Part shown: piece by piece, positions 26,024 to 37,582 of the stretch
Layout of the letters: every line of letters begins with the position of its first letter
Position numbering within the stretch: the stretch's first letter is position 1
Assembly (NCBI RefSeq): GCF_019039215.1
Contig: NZ_JAHNZZ010000001.1
Span: forward strand, 2,018,341-2,082,340
Direction: 5' to 3'
DNA length: 64,000 nucleotides
DNA from: Bacillus sp. FJAT-29790
Lineage (GTDB): Bacteria; Bacillota; Bacilli; Bacillales; Cytobacillaceae
The notes under the pieces: generated by a model
Database searches by the model: none
What the model was told of the DNA's origin: nothing
What the model saw: the letters and a program-made list of their open reading frames with translations, nothing else
Made by a program: the position numbers and the translations under genes

Positions 26024-26052
26024 CCTGAAAAGCTCGCCGATTAGCGAGCTTG
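26024..26052 (-). terminator. Probable terminator of the iol cluster
   Basis: AAGCTCGC and GCGAGCTT (26030-26037 and 26044-26051) form an 8-bp stem; on the minus strand it is followed by TTTTC. It lies ~165 bases after the last gene (stop at 26217). Confidence 0.55.
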
Positions 26053-26216
26053 ATAAAAGCGCAGATAAAGGGTGATTGTTAATAATTAATAATAGAGATA
26101 TAAGGCGTTCTGAAAGTTATAACAAGGGTTCATTAAGTTTTTCAATGTGCAAAAGTTAGGTTAGATTATTTTAAAAAATGCAGCACACTACTATATTCAT
26201 TCGTTCGATGCCATAT

Positions 26217-27395
26217 TTACTCAAAATCAATCCATACGGAGCCTTTGTCAGCTGAACGCACACAATTTTCTACCCAGCGAACCCCTTCCAATCCCGCATC
26301 AATATCCGGATAAATCAGTTTACTTAAGGCTTCTTCATCTCCGCGGTTTTTTGCATCAATGGCTATAGCAAACTTAAGATAAATATTTGCCCATGCTTCT
26401 GATAGACCTTCTACGTGTAAAGCCCCTAATCGTTCATCTGCATTACAAATATCATCTAAGTATGGCATGGCTCGAATCAAGGTTTGGCTCGGTTCGCCTT
26501 GAATTTCGTAAGTTAGTTCTCCCGGCTTACTATCCCACCATTCTAAGCTGGCCTTTGAACCCACAATGCGAATCCTATGACCATCCATACAACCAGCGTT
26601 GATAGAAGATGTCCACAGTCTTCCTACAGCACCATTTTCATAGTGCATTAAAACATAGGCATTGTCCTCTAACGGTGCACGACTATGGATAAAGCTTTGC
26701 CGATCACATAGTAGCTTTTTAATTTTCATTTTTGGCATAATTAACTGTGACATGTAATATGTATGTGTGGAAAGATCCCCCAAAACAAAACTAGGCCCTG
26801 CAATCTTAGGATCAACACGCCACTTCTGTGCAGCATTGGTTTTATCTCCATCATCTTTTGCATTAAACCCGTGGGTATACTGCAAGTCTACCACTCGTAT
26901 TTCACCAATTTTGTCTTGCTCAATCATTGCCCGCATTTGAAGAAGCATTTGATTACCAGAGAAACCGTATGTTACACCAACAATTTTACCTTTCTCCTCT
27001 GCCAATGCTTTAATTTCCCGTACCTCATCTGTAGTAAAAAACAAGGGTTTTTCACAAATGACATGTAAATCAGCATGCAGCGCTGCTTTACAGATTTCAT
27101 AATGTGTACCATTAGGAGTTGCAATAGATATTACCTCAATGCCGTCTTCTCGTTTTGACTCCTCAGCAAACATAGTTTTATAATCCGGATAGCAACGATC
27201 CTCAGCAACACCAATATTGATTCCAAAGTCCTTTCCCCTAGCATATTCAATATCAAATGCTCCAGCCACTAATTGGAAGGCTGTGTTGTCTCTTAGTGCT
27301 CCGATTCTGTGTTTATAACCAACCTGCCCAAGTCTTCCCCCGCCAACCATGGCCCAACGCAGCGGTCTTTCAATTTTTCTCTCTCCATTTAACAT
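26217..27395 (-). CDS. Gfo/Idh/MocA family oxidoreductase, long-type paralogue B
   Basis: A 392-residue dehydrogenase with RWAMVGGGRLGQVGYKHR (~12-29), catalytic lysine in VICEKPLFF (~113) and VLGDLSTHTYYMSQ (~208). It matches the gene at 19742-20908 along its whole length with few gaps, so one arose from the other by duplication or the pair was acquired together. It is the last gene of the iol cluster, after iolS, behind a GAGAGGAG ribosome-binding site. A role in feeding an inositol isomer or a glycoside of inositol into the Iol pathway is plausible but unproven. Confidence 0.86.
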   Translation of the reverse strand: MLNGERKIERPLRWAMVGGGRLGQVGYKHRIGALRDNTAFQLVAGAFDIEYARGKDFGINIGVAEDRCYPDYKTMFAEESKREDGIEVISIATPNGTHYEICKAALHADLHVICEKPLFFTTDEVREIKALAEEKGKIVGVTYGFSGNQMLLQMRAMIEQDKIGEIRVVDLQYTHGFNAKDDGDKTNAAQKWRVDPKIAGPSFVLGDLSTHTYYMSQLIMPKMKIKKLLCDRQSFIHSRAPLEDNAYVLMHYENGAVGRLWTSSINAGCMDGHRIRIVGSKASLEWWDSKPGELTYEIQGEPSQTLIRAMPYLDDICNADERLGALHVEGLSEAWANIYLKFAIAIDAKNRGDEEALSKLIYPDIDAGLEGVRWVENCVRSADKGSVWIDFE

Positions 27396-27508
27396 AATAA
27401 AACTCCTCTCATTCGAATATATTTCATTTGAAAATTCATTCTCTTTTTGTAATATAATTATAGGTAGACCCAGCTTTGAAAGATGATTTCTCTAATAGAT
27501 ATAAAATC

Positions 27509-28447
27509 CTACCGAAAGATCCCATCAATTTCCCCAATTTCATCACGTGTTAGTTCCACATTCAACGTATTTAAGTTGTTTAATACTTGTGCACCCCGCT
27601 TCGCACCTGGAATAACAACATCAATTGAATCACGCGTTAAATACCAGGCAAGAACGATATGTGCCACTTCGGCATTTTTTGCAGCAGCAATCTTGCGTAA
27701 TTGTTCCACCTTTTCTAAGTTTCGTGTAAATGCCTCTCCTTGGAAGTGCGGCATATCACTGCGCAGGTCTTTGGCATCGAACTTCGTACCTTTCGTATAT
27801 TTTCCTGCAAGTAGTCCGGATGCCAACGGGAAAAACGGCACGAATGAGATATTATTTTCCTTTGTATACGGTAGAAACTCTTTCTCCGCCCCGCGTTCTA
27901 GTAAGTGATATCCACCTTGAAAAACATCTACATAGCCATCCTTATTTGCTTCCTTCAACTGTTCGATTGAAAAGTTGGAAACACCAATTGCTCTGATTTT
28001 TCCTTCGTCTTTTAATTCTTTTAAAGCTCCCACTGCTTCGTCTTTTGGTGTCTGTTCATCAGGAAAGTGAATGTAGAACAAATCGATATAATCCGTTTGA
28101 AGTCGTTTCAAGCTATCTTCTACAGCTTGCTTCAAAAATATAGGTGAATTATCCATCACAATATCTTCCCCGACGAATTTATGTGCTGCTTTAGTCGCGA
28201 GGATGATGTTCTGGCGCATACTCGATTCTTTTAATACTTCACCAATTAATTCCTCAGATCGCTTAGGGCCATAGATATAGGCCGTATCTAAAAAATCAAC
28301 ACCGTTATGAAGCGCAGTACGCACTAGTTCTTTTCCAGCCTCTTCATTTAAATTTGGGTAAAGATTATGTCCACCAACCGCATTCGTCCCTAGTCCTATC
28401 GGAGTAATCGAAAAGCCTGTCTTTCCCAGTTGTACTTTTTTCACCAT
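27509..28447 (-). CDS. iolS: Aldo/keto reductase IolS
   Basis: Aldo-keto reductase of 312 residues, nearly the length of B. subtilis IolS (310) and very similar to it: [19 protein letters not shown] at the N-terminus, catalytic tetrad residues in FLDTAYIYG (Asp, Tyr) and ATKAAHKF (Lys), then [13 protein letters not shown]. The start is the ATG at 28445-28447 behind GAGAGGATGG, not the in-frame codon 22 triplets upstream. In B. subtilis iolS is paired with iolR divergently from iolA. Here both have moved to the end of the iol cluster. Its exact substrate is not established. Confidence 0.92.
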   Translation of the reverse strand: MVKKVQLGKTGFSITPIGLGTNAVGGHNLYPNLNEEAGKELVRTALHNGVDFLDTAYIYGPKRSEELIGEVLKESSMRQNIILATKAAHKFVGEDIVMDNSPIFLKQAVEDSLKRLQTDYIDLFYIHFPDEQTPKDEAVGALKELKDEGKIRAIGVSNFSIEQLKEANKDGYVDVFQGGYHLLERGAEKEFLPYTKENNISFVPFFPLASGLLAGKYTKGTKFDAKDLRSDMPHFQGEAFTRNLEKVEQLRKIAAAKNAEVAHIVLAWYLTRDSIDVVIPGAKRGAQVLNNLNTLNVELTRDEIGEIDGIFR

Positions 28448-28520
28448 TTTACTACCATCCTCTCTATGTAAATGAACTTTTCCAAGTGTTAAATACGGCA
28501 GTGTTAAACCCATCAGGTAC

Positions 28521-29705
28521 CTATTGATTTATTTCTAAACCCACTTGAACTGAGTCTTTTCGTCTCCAATTGGTAATAAAAATTGTCGCTATTAATCCTA
28601 ATGCTGCAACAAAATAAAATCCTGCTGCAATTCCCATTTGCGAATTCAGCATTCCAGCAAAAAATGGTCCAGCGAAGATGCCAAGTGCATACAACGCCTG
28701 GTACAACCCCATCGCTGTGGCCTTTTTTTTATGTGGAATCGATTCTATCGACATTCCTAACAGTAATGGAAAAATGATTCCGAGAGCAAAGCCATTAATG
28801 CTCTGAAAGATACACAGCCAACTTTTTGACGTGACTAATGGGGTAGCCAGCGTAAAAAATGAGGTCAGAAAAAACAAAATTTCCAATGTTCTCCATTTAC
28901 CAAAAAATGAGACAAATACCTTACTCATAAATAGAGTGGCAAAGGCGTGAGGTATCATAAATGAAAAGATTACTAGACTAAGATCATTAGACTGAAAACC
29001 GATTTTTAATGCGTAGGTAGGGATAAAACCAAACATCGTCGTAAAAATAATGCTGTGAGCTAAAATTGATAATAAAGAAGTTTTTAATAGCTGTGGTTCC
29101 TGAAAAACGGATATAAGATCTTTCATTTTCACAGGTTCTCTCACTATTCCTTCTTTCGGTTCAAAAATAAAGAAGGACATTATTGTACCAAAGACACCAA
29201 AACCTAAGCCAATCCAAAAAGGAACATGCCATCCCCACTCGTTTACAATATAACCACTTAGAGCCATACCCAGAGATTGCGCTAAGACAATAATAAATGA
29301 AATACTACTCATCGCCCGATGAACTTCTTGATTTACAAAATAACTAGCGTATAACACGGTAAAAACAACCCATGTCGCTGCGGCAACTCCAGCAAAACAG
29401 CGGGCAATAAGGATCCATATTAAACTATCTGTTACTGAATATATCAAACAACTTATGGTACTAATTAACATCCCAATGATAATAAATGGTTTTCTTAATT
29501 TAATAACATCCGAAAAGATTCCAATTGGAAGCCGTAATAAAAATTGCATAAGCCCATAACTGCTTAAAACAATCCCAATAAACGTATATTTCCCCCCAAG
29601 CGATTCCATATAAGGGGACAAGGTAGGTATATAAATAAAATGCGAAAACCAAAAAATAAAGGATACTAATAAAAAAATATTTTTATCTTTAGTAGGATTA
29701 AACAT
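28521..29705 (-). CDS. MFS transporter, DHA1-like
   Basis: Membrane protein of 394 residues with about 12 hydrophobic segments. The MFS loop motif between segments 2 and 3 is [15 protein letters not shown] (~60-74). It belongs to the drug/efflux-like DHA1 group rather than the sugar-porter group, and is not a homologue of IolT or IolF as far as I can judge. It lies between iolR and iolS, with GGAAGTGG ahead of the start. It could export an inhibitory intermediate or import an aromatic or polyol substrate. Confidence 0.83.
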   Translation of the reverse strand: MFNPTKDKNIFLLVSFIFWFSHFIYIPTLSPYMESLGGKYTFIGIVLSSYGLMQFLLRLPIGIFSDVIKLRKPFIIIGMLISTISCLIYSVTDSLIWILIARCFAGVAAATWVVFTVLYASYFVNQEVHRAMSSISFIIVLAQSLGMALSGYIVNEWGWHVPFWIGLGFGVFGTIMSFFIFEPKEGIVREPVKMKDLISVFQEPQLLKTSLLSILAHSIIFTTMFGFIPTYALKIGFQSNDLSLVIFSFMIPHAFATLFMSKVFVSFFGKWRTLEILFFLTSFFTLATPLVTSKSWLCIFQSINGFALGIIFPLLLGMSIESIPHKKKATAMGLYQALYALGIFAGPFFAGMLNSQMGIAAGFYFVAALGLIATIFITNWRRKDSVQVGLEINQ

Positions 29706-29754
29706 ATTCTAACGACCACTTCCATCGCAACGTTGCCTTTAAAGCTAAACAAAA

Positions 29755-30519
29755 TTAAATCGACTCATCGGCAATGACAAGCTGAATTTCATTCTTTTTA
29801 GCGTATTCTTGATAATCCTCGCTTGGTATTTTATCAGTAATAAGGTAATCAATTTCATCTAATCCGCAATAGGTCATTAAACCATATTTGCCAAATTTCC
29901 CATGGTCCACTAATAAAAATACTTTTGAGCTTCTTTCAACCGCTGTTTGTTTTATTTCACTTTCCAGGGGAGATGCATTTGTCACATTATACGATGACGA
30001 GATACCCGTTGAAGCCATGAATGCTTTGTTAATATTATACGATTTTAATAAATCGTTTTTCTTAAAGCTGACAAATGAATTTGTTTTGCGTTCAAGAACG
30101 CCGCCAGTCGAAATAACATTTAAATTCTCATATGGGCGCGCATTGAGAATAAAGTCGAGATTATTTGTAATAATCGTCAAATTTTTAACCTTAATAAATT
30201 CAATCATTTCTAAAGTTGTTGTCCCAGAATCAATGAAAATAACATCTCCATCTTCAACATATGTTGCTGCGGATTTAGCAATTAATTCTTTTTGTTTTTG
30301 ATTACGTGATTTTCGATCACTAAATGATACTAGTGTTGTATCATTCACAGCTACTCCGCCATAAACCTTTTTAATTTCTCCAAGTTCAACTAGCTCTTGA
30401 ATGTCCCGTCTAATCGTGTTTTTGGATACATCAAAAACTTTAACAAGCTCATCCAAAGATACGGTTTGATGTTCAAAAACATAATCTTCAATTTGTTGAA
30501 TGCGTTTTGTCTTGATCAT
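29755..30519 (-). CDS. iolR: DeoR-family repressor IolR
   Basis: Repressor of inositol genes, 254 residues; in B. subtilis it responds to 2-deoxy-5-keto-gluconate 6-phosphate, the product of IolC. The N-terminal helix-turn-helix is VSLDELVKVFDVSKNTIRRD (~20-39), with VYGGVAV after it. The effector domain has IFIDSGTTTLEM (~95), TNNLDFILNA and NINKAFMASTGIS, all shared with B. subtilis IolR. The start is the ATG at 30517-30519, five bases after AAAGGTGTG. It is encoded inside the operon it should control, instead of divergently. Likely targets are the tandem repeats at 41278-41320 and 25923-25944. Confidence 0.9.
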   Translation of the reverse strand: MIKTKRIQQIEDYVFEHQTVSLDELVKVFDVSKNTIRRDIQELVELGEIKKVYGGVAVNDTTLVSFSDRKSRNQKQKELIAKSAATYVEDGDVIFIDSGTTTLEMIEFIKVKNLTIITNNLDFILNARPYENLNVISTGGVLERKTNSFVSFKKNDLLKSYNINKAFMASTGISSSYNVTNASPLESEIKQTAVERSSKVFLLVDHGKFGKYGLMTYCGLDEIDYLITDKIPSEDYQEYAKKNEIQLVIADESI

Positions 30520-30560
30520 TTCTACACACCTTTGTTTAGTTTCCATGTAATAAATTTTGT

Positions 30561-30623
30561 AAGGTGAAATAGGGAATGCCTTACTTTTCGACTCACCTAA
30601 GACATCCCCTTCTATTACACCTT
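30561..30623 (-). terminator. Long hairpin between iolJ and iolR
   Basis: AAGGTGTAATAG and AGGGGATGTCTTA on the minus strand pair with TAAGGCATTCCCT and CTATTTCACCTT, a stem of about 25 bp with few mismatches. It overlaps the iolJ stop codon. There is no strong T run, so it is more likely an attenuator or 3'-end stabiliser that lowers iolR expression. Confidence 0.6.
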
Positions 30624-31493
30624 ATGACTTGTCTTAAATAACCTCATCTTCTCTTTAACAGTTTCAATAATTGCCTTTTTACCCGGTGTAAGAATGGTCC
30701 TTGGATCGTAAACTTGGATGTCATTAGCTAATACTTGACGAACAGCTTGTGCCCACGCTTGCAAACATTCTGTATTTACATTTATTTTCGCGTGACCGAG
30801 TTCAATTGCTTTCTCAATTTGATAATCAGGTATGCCTGAGCCACCATGCAACACGAGTGGAATACCTGTCAAATCTGAAATTTGTCTCATCTCATCAAAG
30901 CCTAGTTTAGGTTCCCCTTGATATGGTCCGTGAACAGAACCAAGAGCTGCCGCTAATGCGTCGATCCCTGTTTCTTTTACAAGTCGGAAACATTCATCAG
31001 GATCTGCATACTTGATTCCACCTACAAGTCCATCTTCCATCCCGCCAACTGTTCCAACTTCTGCTTCAACGGATATTTGTTTAGTATGTGCATATTCAAC
31101 AACTTGTTTCGTCATAGCAATATTTTCATCAATTGAAAGATGAGAGCCATCAATCATAACAGAGCTAAATCCAGCATCAATCGCCTGTTTACATCTTTCA
31201 ACGTTCATGCCATGATCCAAATGCAATGCAACTGGAACAGTTATTGACATTTCTTTAACAAGTCCTTTAACCATTGCAACAATGGTATGGAATCCACCTA
31301 AATAATCAACGAGTCTGTCGGAAGCTGCTAAAATGACTGGCGCACGTTCTATTTCAGCGGCCTGTAAAATAGCTTGTGTCCACTGTAAGCTGTTAATGTT
31401 GTATTGCCCAACCGCGTAGCCGTCTTCTCTAGCTTTTAAAAGCATTTCCTTCATTGATACTAAATTTACTTCTTTCATCGTTACTAAAGCCAC
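30615..31493 (-). CDS. iolJ: 6-phospho-5-dehydro-2-deoxy-D-gluconate aldolase
   Basis: Class II aldolase splitting DKGP into dihydroxyacetone phosphate and malonate semialdehyde. It has 292 residues and strong similarity to B. subtilis Iol[32 protein letters not shown] (zinc histidine and catalytic Asp), [41 protein letters not shown] and VLHGGSG (zinc His). The GTG start at 31491-31493 follows GGGGAGGTG. It lies between iolI and iolR. FbaA is the alternative by fold, but the sequence fits IolJ. Confidence 0.95.
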   Translation of the reverse strand: MALVTMKEVNLVSMKEMLLKAREDGYAVGQYNINSLQWTQAILQAAEIERAPVILAASDRLVDYLGGFHTIVAMVKGLVKEMSITVPVALHLDHGMNVERCKQAIDAGFSSVMIDGSHLSIDENIAMTKQVVEYAHTKQISVEAEVGTVGGMEDGLVGGIKYADPDECFRLVKETGIDALAAALGSVHGPYQGEPKLGFDEMRQISDLTGIPLVLHGGSGIPDYQIEKAIELGHAKINVNTECLQAWAQAVRQVLANDIQVYDPRTILTPGKKAIIETVKEKMRLFKTSHKV

Positions 31494-31534
31494 TTTTTTA
31501 GCACCTCCCCTTCCCAAAGTTAGCTACCATTCAT

Positions 31535-32386
31535 TTATTTTACTTGTAATTGACAATCGTAATACTTTGATACGACTTTGAGTGTTGTATCTTTAGCTGT
31601 TTTGATTGCTTCTTCCGCATCTAATTTATAATATTCTGGCCGGAATAATTCAACAGATACAACATCTGAATAACCAATATCCTTCAGTGTTGATAAAATA
31701 CTACCTAAGTCGATCGCACCTAATCCAGGCCAAACCCGGTCTTCATCTGTTAAAAAGCCAATTGGGAAATCTTCCGTATCATCAATATGCAAAATAAAGA
31801 TTTTTGATCCCTCAGCTTTTTTCAAATCCTCCAAGTCGGAGCCCATGGCATGGAAGTGGAAACAGTCAAGGACCAGTCCTACATTTTCACGATTTACCAT
31901 TTCGATAATATCATACGCTTGACCGAATGTATTGACTGTACATTGTGGATGTCCAACAAATTCAACGGCAATTTTAATCCCATACGGCTCAGCAATATCT
32001 GATAACTCTTTTAACACTTCAACACAACTGGTTTTAATATCTTGTTTCAATATCTTTTCTTCTGTTACAAGTGGAACAGCCACGACATATTTAATACCTA
32101 ATTTCTGACCCGTTTCCATCATCTCTTTAAATTCATTAATAATTTCCTTATATCCAGCTTCATCTCGATTATTAAAAAAGACTAAAGCGTTAAATGCTAA
32201 CGGTTTAATGTGGTGCGTTTGAAAGTAGTCCACTAAATCATCAATTGATTTATCTTTCAAATACTCAGGTAATTTGTCCATTGTACGTATTTCAATATAA
32301 TCGTACCCATGTTTTTCACAATACTCTAAGTCTTTCACGAGATTAGAGTTTTCAAGTGTAGTAGCCTGATTAAAACATAATTGCAT
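31535..32386 (-). CDS. iolI: Inosose isomerase IolI
   Basis: Converts 2-keto-myo-inositol to 1-keto-D-chiro-inositol (and the reverse), linking chiro-inositol to the main pathway. It is a TIM barrel of 283 residues with long stretches shared with B. subtilis IolI: YDYIEIRTMDKLPEYLKD, FNALVFFNNRDE, VAVPLVTEEKI, AVEFVGHPQCTVNTF (metal Glu and His), LDCFHFHAMGS and HIDDTEDFPIGFL. The start is the ATG at 32384-32386, six bases after GGAGTG. Its presence implies the strain can use or epimerise several inositol isomers. Confidence 0.95.
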   Translation of the reverse strand: MQLCFNQATTLENSNLVKDLEYCEKHGYDYIEIRTMDKLPEYLKDKSIDDLVDYFQTHHIKPLAFNALVFFNNRDEAGYKEIINEFKEMMETGQKLGIKYVVAVPLVTEEKILKQDIKTSCVEVLKELSDIAEPYGIKIAVEFVGHPQCTVNTFGQAYDIIEMVNRENVGLVLDCFHFHAMGSDLEDLKKAEGSKIFILHIDDTEDFPIGFLTDEDRVWPGLGAIDLGSILSTLKDIGYSDVVSVELFRPEYYKLDAEEAIKTAKDTTLKVVSKYYDCQLQVK

Positions 32387-32505
32387 AAGTAACACTCCGT
32401 TCCATTATTTCATATTCCCGATCGTGTATATCATATAATTGAAAATTTTTAGAGTAAGCATTGTTATCATTGCTTTTAAAAATACAAGACTACGGAAGAA
32501 TAAGG

Positions 32506-33369
32506 TTATACATATAATCCTTCTTTAATGGATTTCAACGTTACTTCATTTGACCATTCTGGTTTATCAGGATAAGCAAATACTGCATTTGTTACAATTC
32601 CATCGAATTTAATTTCTCTTAATTTCCGGTATAATGCATCGAAATCAATTTCCCCTTCACCTGGGTTCAAATGCTGGTGTATCGTTACATTTGCATTAGG
32701 GGGATTAATAATATATCGTAACCCAAATGCTGCTTTATGATTAAGCGTATCTGCAATTAGAACATGTGCAAGTAAATCTCCCGCTTCATCTATGTGTTTA
32801 GCTACATCGCCAATGCCATCATCATAGAAGAAAGCATGTGGGACAGAATATACTAACTTAATCCATTCTTTATCTAGTGCACGAATCATTCGAATTGCTT
32901 CTATATTCAACTCAATAAAATCATTAGGATGTGATTGTATATTTAGTTTAATCCCTTCTTTTTCAAAAAGTGGCATTAGCTCTTCCATTGATTTAACAAA
33001 GGCGGCTTCACTTTCAACCGGACGGCTTTTGTCACCGGCAAATTCGGTGTTCATCAAATCTACTCCTAATTCAGAAGTAATTTCTATAGAACGTTTCCAA
33101 TTCTTCACTGCTGCTTGACGCTCTTCTTCATTTGGAGAAGACCATTGTTGAACAGGAAGAACAGAAGAGATTTTAACGCCAGCATCTGTACAATATCTTT
33201 TTAAGTCTTTTATGAGCTGCTTATTTACCTTTGGATATTGATAAAACCAAATAAAGTCTTTACGTGGAGATAACTCTACATATTCATATCCTAATCTTGC
33301 AACTGTATCGATCGTATCTTTTAAATTAGTATTGTCGCGATAATGTGATGGATCATATGCTAAACGCAT
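32506..33369 (-). CDS. iolH: IolH, xylose-isomerase-like protein of inositol catabolism
   Basis: TIM-barrel protein of 287 residues, strongly similar to B. subtilis IolH (289): [84 protein letters not shown] and [12 protein letters not shown]. The precise reaction is not settled in the literature I know; it is required in some iol operons. It lies 75 bp after iolG and 119 bp before iolI. Confidence 0.93.
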   Translation of the reverse strand: MRLAYDPSHYRDNTNLKDTIDTVARLGYEYVELSPRKDFIWFYQYPKVNKQLIKDLKRYCTDAGVKISSVLPVQQWSSPNEEERQAAVKNWKRSIEITSELGVDLMNTEFAGDKSRPVESEAAFVKSMEELMPLFEKEGIKLNIQSHPNDFIELNIEAIRMIRALDKEWIKLVYSVPHAFFYDDGIGDVAKHIDEAGDLLAHVLIADTLNHKAAFGLRYIINPPNANVTIHQHLNPGEGEIDFDALYRKLREIKFDGIVTNAVFAYPDKPEWSNEVTLKSIKEGLYV

Positions 33370-33444
33370 GTTAAATTTCCCCTTTCTTTAGTGGGCATCA
33401 GTGTTATTTTTCAAATGTCATTAAAATTGCTTTTCTATTAATAA

Positions 33445-34732
<1,288 letters not shown>

Positions 34733-35626
34733 TTACGCATGGATGAGCAACTTTTCATCTATATATCTCCGTGCAATCAAAGCATACTCTAATGGATGGG
34801 CAATGGATGGATCTTGTTCAGCCTCAATTACAATCCATCCCTTATACTTGTGTTCCAACAGCACACTGTACACTTTTGTAAAATCGATGCAGCCGTCACC
34901 TGGTACTGTAAACATCCCGCTTAAAAATGACTGTAAAAACGATTTTCCTTCTTGCTTACAATGTTTCAACACTTCTTTTCGGACATCTTTAAAATGAACA
35001 TGTTTAATACGATCAATATGCATATTTAACAATGTCTTGTATTCGCCGTCAGAAACGAAAATATGGCCTGTGTCGAACAGTAAATGTACATGATTCGGAT
35101 CAGTGTTTGCCATTAATCGGTCAATTTCCTCGATCGTTTGAACACCCGTTCCCATATGGTGGTGATAAACTAATTTCAGATCATAATGCTCAGCGATTTT
35201 CCCAAGTTCGTTTAGTCCGTGGCATAATTTTTCCCATTCCTTATTCGTGAAGTAGGGCTTTTCAGAAAAGACATTTTTGGTTGTACCTTGAATACTGTAC
35301 GTTTGCTCCGATACAACCGCAGCATAGGCGTTGACTTCTTTTAAATATTCACAATGGTTGTGGAAGGCTTTAGACGCCTCCTCCACACCATCACGAATAA
35401 TAAAACTACTAAACCATTGACCAGCTATTTTTAAGTTTCGAAGTTGAAGTTCTTTGTTTAAAACTTTAGCTTCAGGGAAGAAGCCGCCGACTTCGGTCCC
35501 TTCGAAACCAGCCACCACAATATCACTTAATAGGTGCGATAATGTGTTCTCTAAACCGATTTCCGGAATATCATCATTTCTCCAGCCGATAGGAGCAATT
35601 CCCCATGAAATCATTCGCTCTTCCAT
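34733..35626 (-). CDS. iolE: Inosose dehydratase
   Basis: Dehydrates 2-keto-myo-inositol to 3D-(3,5/4)-trihydroxycyclohexane-1,2-dione. Length 297 residues, as in B. subtilis. Shared blocks: [103 protein letters not shown] and [11 protein letters not shown]. The start is the ATG at 35624-35626, five bases after GGAGG; the upstream GTG overlaps that site. Its ribosome-binding site is 8 bp from the iolD stop codon. Confidence 0.95.
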   Translation of the reverse strand: MEERMISWGIAPIGWRNDDIPEIGLENTLSHLLSDIVVAGFEGTEVGGFFPEAKVLNKELQLRNLKIAGQWFSSFIIRDGVEEASKAFHNHCEYLKEVNAYAAVVSEQTYSIQGTTKNVFSEKPYFTNKEWEKLCHGLNELGKIAEHYDLKLVYHHHMGTGVQTIEEIDRLMANTDPNHVHLLFDTGHIFVSDGEYKTLLNMHIDRIKHVHFKDVRKEVLKHCKQEGKSFLQSFLSGMFTVPGDGCIDFTKVYSVLLEHKYKGWIVIEAEQDPSIAHPLEYALIARRYIDEKLLIHA

Positions 35627-35638
35627 AAAAACCTCCAC

Positions 35639-37552
35639 TTAATATTGCATTGCATTCCGCAGTTTTTGTTGTTTAAATTCATATGCTTTCTGAACACCTT
35701 CTTGATTGGACACTTCTGGTACGCCAAGATTCCACCAACTGCCTTCATATCCATCTGTCATCGTTTTTGGCAGTACCTTCATTTCTATTAAAGTAGATCT
35801 ATCTTGTTTCTTCGCATCCTCAAGTGCAGCTTTTAATTCTTCAACTGTATTCGCACGATATGCTTTAGCTCCGTACCCTTCAGCTACTTTGGCATAATCA
35901 ATATTTAAAATTTGGTTATCATCAGTTCTGAATTCACAGAAATAGCTGCCATTGCCATAATCCATTTGTAAATTATTAATACAGCCATAGCCAGAATTAT
36001 CAAAAAGAAGGACATTAATTTTTTTATTGTACTGAATCGCTGTAATAAATTCAGAGTGCAGCATGAGAAAACTGCCGTCGCCGACGATTGAGTAAACTTC
36101 TTTTGCCGGATCAGCTAATTTTAATCCTAATGTACCTGATACTTCATATCCCATGCATGAATAACCGTATTCAAGATGGTACGTGTTTGGCACGTTTGAA
36201 TGCCATAAACGCTGTAAATCACCAGGAAGTGAACCGGCAGCACAGATAATGATACTGTCAGGATCGATGGTGTCATTAATAGCAATTAATGCAGTAGTTT
36301 GAGCTAATTCGGTGTTTAAAACATCCGCATATTCATTTAATACTTCTTGCGAAAAATGATTTTTAATTTCTGGATCAAATTTCTCTCTAGTAAATGTCAC
36401 TTTACTTAGACGATCACGTTCTGCTAACCATTCTTCTTTTAATTTAGTAATCTTATCGCCAAACTCACTCATGTACCCTTCTAACATTGGGATTAATTGC
36501 TCGAAGGTTGTTCTGGCATCAGCTACAACTGCGAATGCATCTAATTTATAGGCCTGCATGCGACTAACATTGATGTTTAAGAATTTTGTTGATTCAAAAT
36601 CAAATAGAGTTTTAGATGATGTCGCGAAATCCGTAAATCTCGTACCTACACCAATTATTAAATCTGCTTGGCGTGCTGCTTTATTTGCCGCAAGCGTTCC
36701 AGTGATCCCTAGTCCCCCTAAATTGTTTTTAAATGAGGATTCTATCGCTGATTTACCAGCTTGAGTCTCTACTAATGGGATGTTATACTTTTTTGAGAAT
36801 TCAACCAACGCTTCGCGTGCTTCCGAATATTTAGCTCCGCCCCCGACAACTACCAATGGTCTTTTGCTCGCCTTAATTAATTCCACAGCACCTTTTAATT
36901 CCCGTTTAGTTGGCAATTTACGATCAATGTAATGAACGCGTTTTTCGAAGAATTTTTCATCATAATCGAATGCTTCCCCCTCAACGTCTTGTGAAATACA
37001 AATCGTTACAGGGCCTGCTTTTGCTGGATCTGTCATCACTTCAAATGCTCGGATTAAACTAGACATCAACTGCTCAGGCCGAGTTATGCGATCCCAATAT
37101 CTTGATACTGGTTTTAATGCATCATTTGTTGTGACAGCAATACTGTATTCTTGTTCAAATTGTTGTAAAACTGGATCAGGCTGACGTGTAGCATACGTAT
37201 CAGCTGGCAACAGCAATATCGGAATATTATTTGCAAGTGCCGTAGCCGCGGAAGTTACTAAATTGGCTGATCCCGGCCCACTGGAAGTTGTAATTGCATA
37301 GATTTTTTTTCGCAGCATTTGTTTACTATAAGCGATGGCTGCATGTGCCATCCCTTGTTCATTTTTCCCTTGATAAACCTTCAAATGCCCTGAATCTTGT
37401 TCTAGTGCCTCTCCAATTCCTAATACATTCCCATGACCAAAGATATTAAATATCCCTTCAACAAAAGGAATTTCTTCCCCATCAATATGAACATATTGTT
37501 GGTTCAAAAATTTAACCAAAGCTTGTGCTGTTGTTAATCTAATTGTTCCCAT
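35639..37552 (-). CDS. iolD: 3D-(3,5/4)-trihydroxycyclohexane-1,2-dione hydrolase
   Basis: Thiamine-diphosphate-dependent ring-opening enzyme giving 5-deoxy-D-glucuronate; 637 residues, as in B. subtilis. The N-terminal domain carries the catalytic Glu region ([20 protein letters not shown]), the middle domain has the GGGAKYS nucleotide-type fold, and the C-terminal domain has the ThDP motif VGDGSFLML (~520) continuing to [25 protein letters not shown]. No anomaly seen. Confidence 0.95.
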   Translation of the reverse strand: MGTIRLTTAQALVKFLNQQYVHIDGEEIPFVEGIFNIFGHGNVLGIGEALEQDSGHLKVYQGKNEQGMAHAAIAYSKQMLRKKIYAITTSSGPGSANLVTSAATALANNIPILLLPADTYATRQPDPVLQQFEQEYSIAVTTNDALKPVSRYWDRITRPEQLMSSLIRAFEVMTDPAKAGPVTICISQDVEGEAFDYDEKFFEKRVHYIDRKLPTKRELKGAVELIKASKRPLVVVGGGAKYSEAREALVEFSKKYNIPLVETQAGKSAIESSFKNNLGGLGITGTLAANKAARQADLIIGVGTRFTDFATSSKTLFDFESTKFLNINVSRMQAYKLDAFAVVADARTTFEQLIPMLEGYMSEFGDKITKLKEEWLAERDRLSKVTFTREKFDPEIKNHFSQEVLNEYADVLNTELAQTTALIAINDTIDPDSIIICAAGSLPGDLQRLWHSNVPNTYHLEYGYSCMGYEVSGTLGLKLADPAKEVYSIVGDGSFLMLHSEFITAIQYNKKINVLLFDNSGYGCINNLQMDYGNGSYFCEFRTDDNQILNIDYAKVAEGYGAKAYRANTVEELKAALEDAKKQDRSTLIEMKVLPKTMTDGYEGSWWNLGVPEVSNQEGVQKAYEFKQQKLRNAMQY

Positions 37553-37582
37553 AAATGTTCCACCTCTTTGTATTAGCTCATT

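Larger units (their letters stand above)
25556..26216. other. Regulatory region of the second transporter operon
   Basis: A 660-bp gap holding a stranded Shine-Dalgarno (25754-25765), a near-cre (25860-25874), tandem IolR-like repeats (25923-25944), the promoter (25949-25977) and the terminator of the upstream cluster (26024-26052). No gene is seen. Confidence 0.6.
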
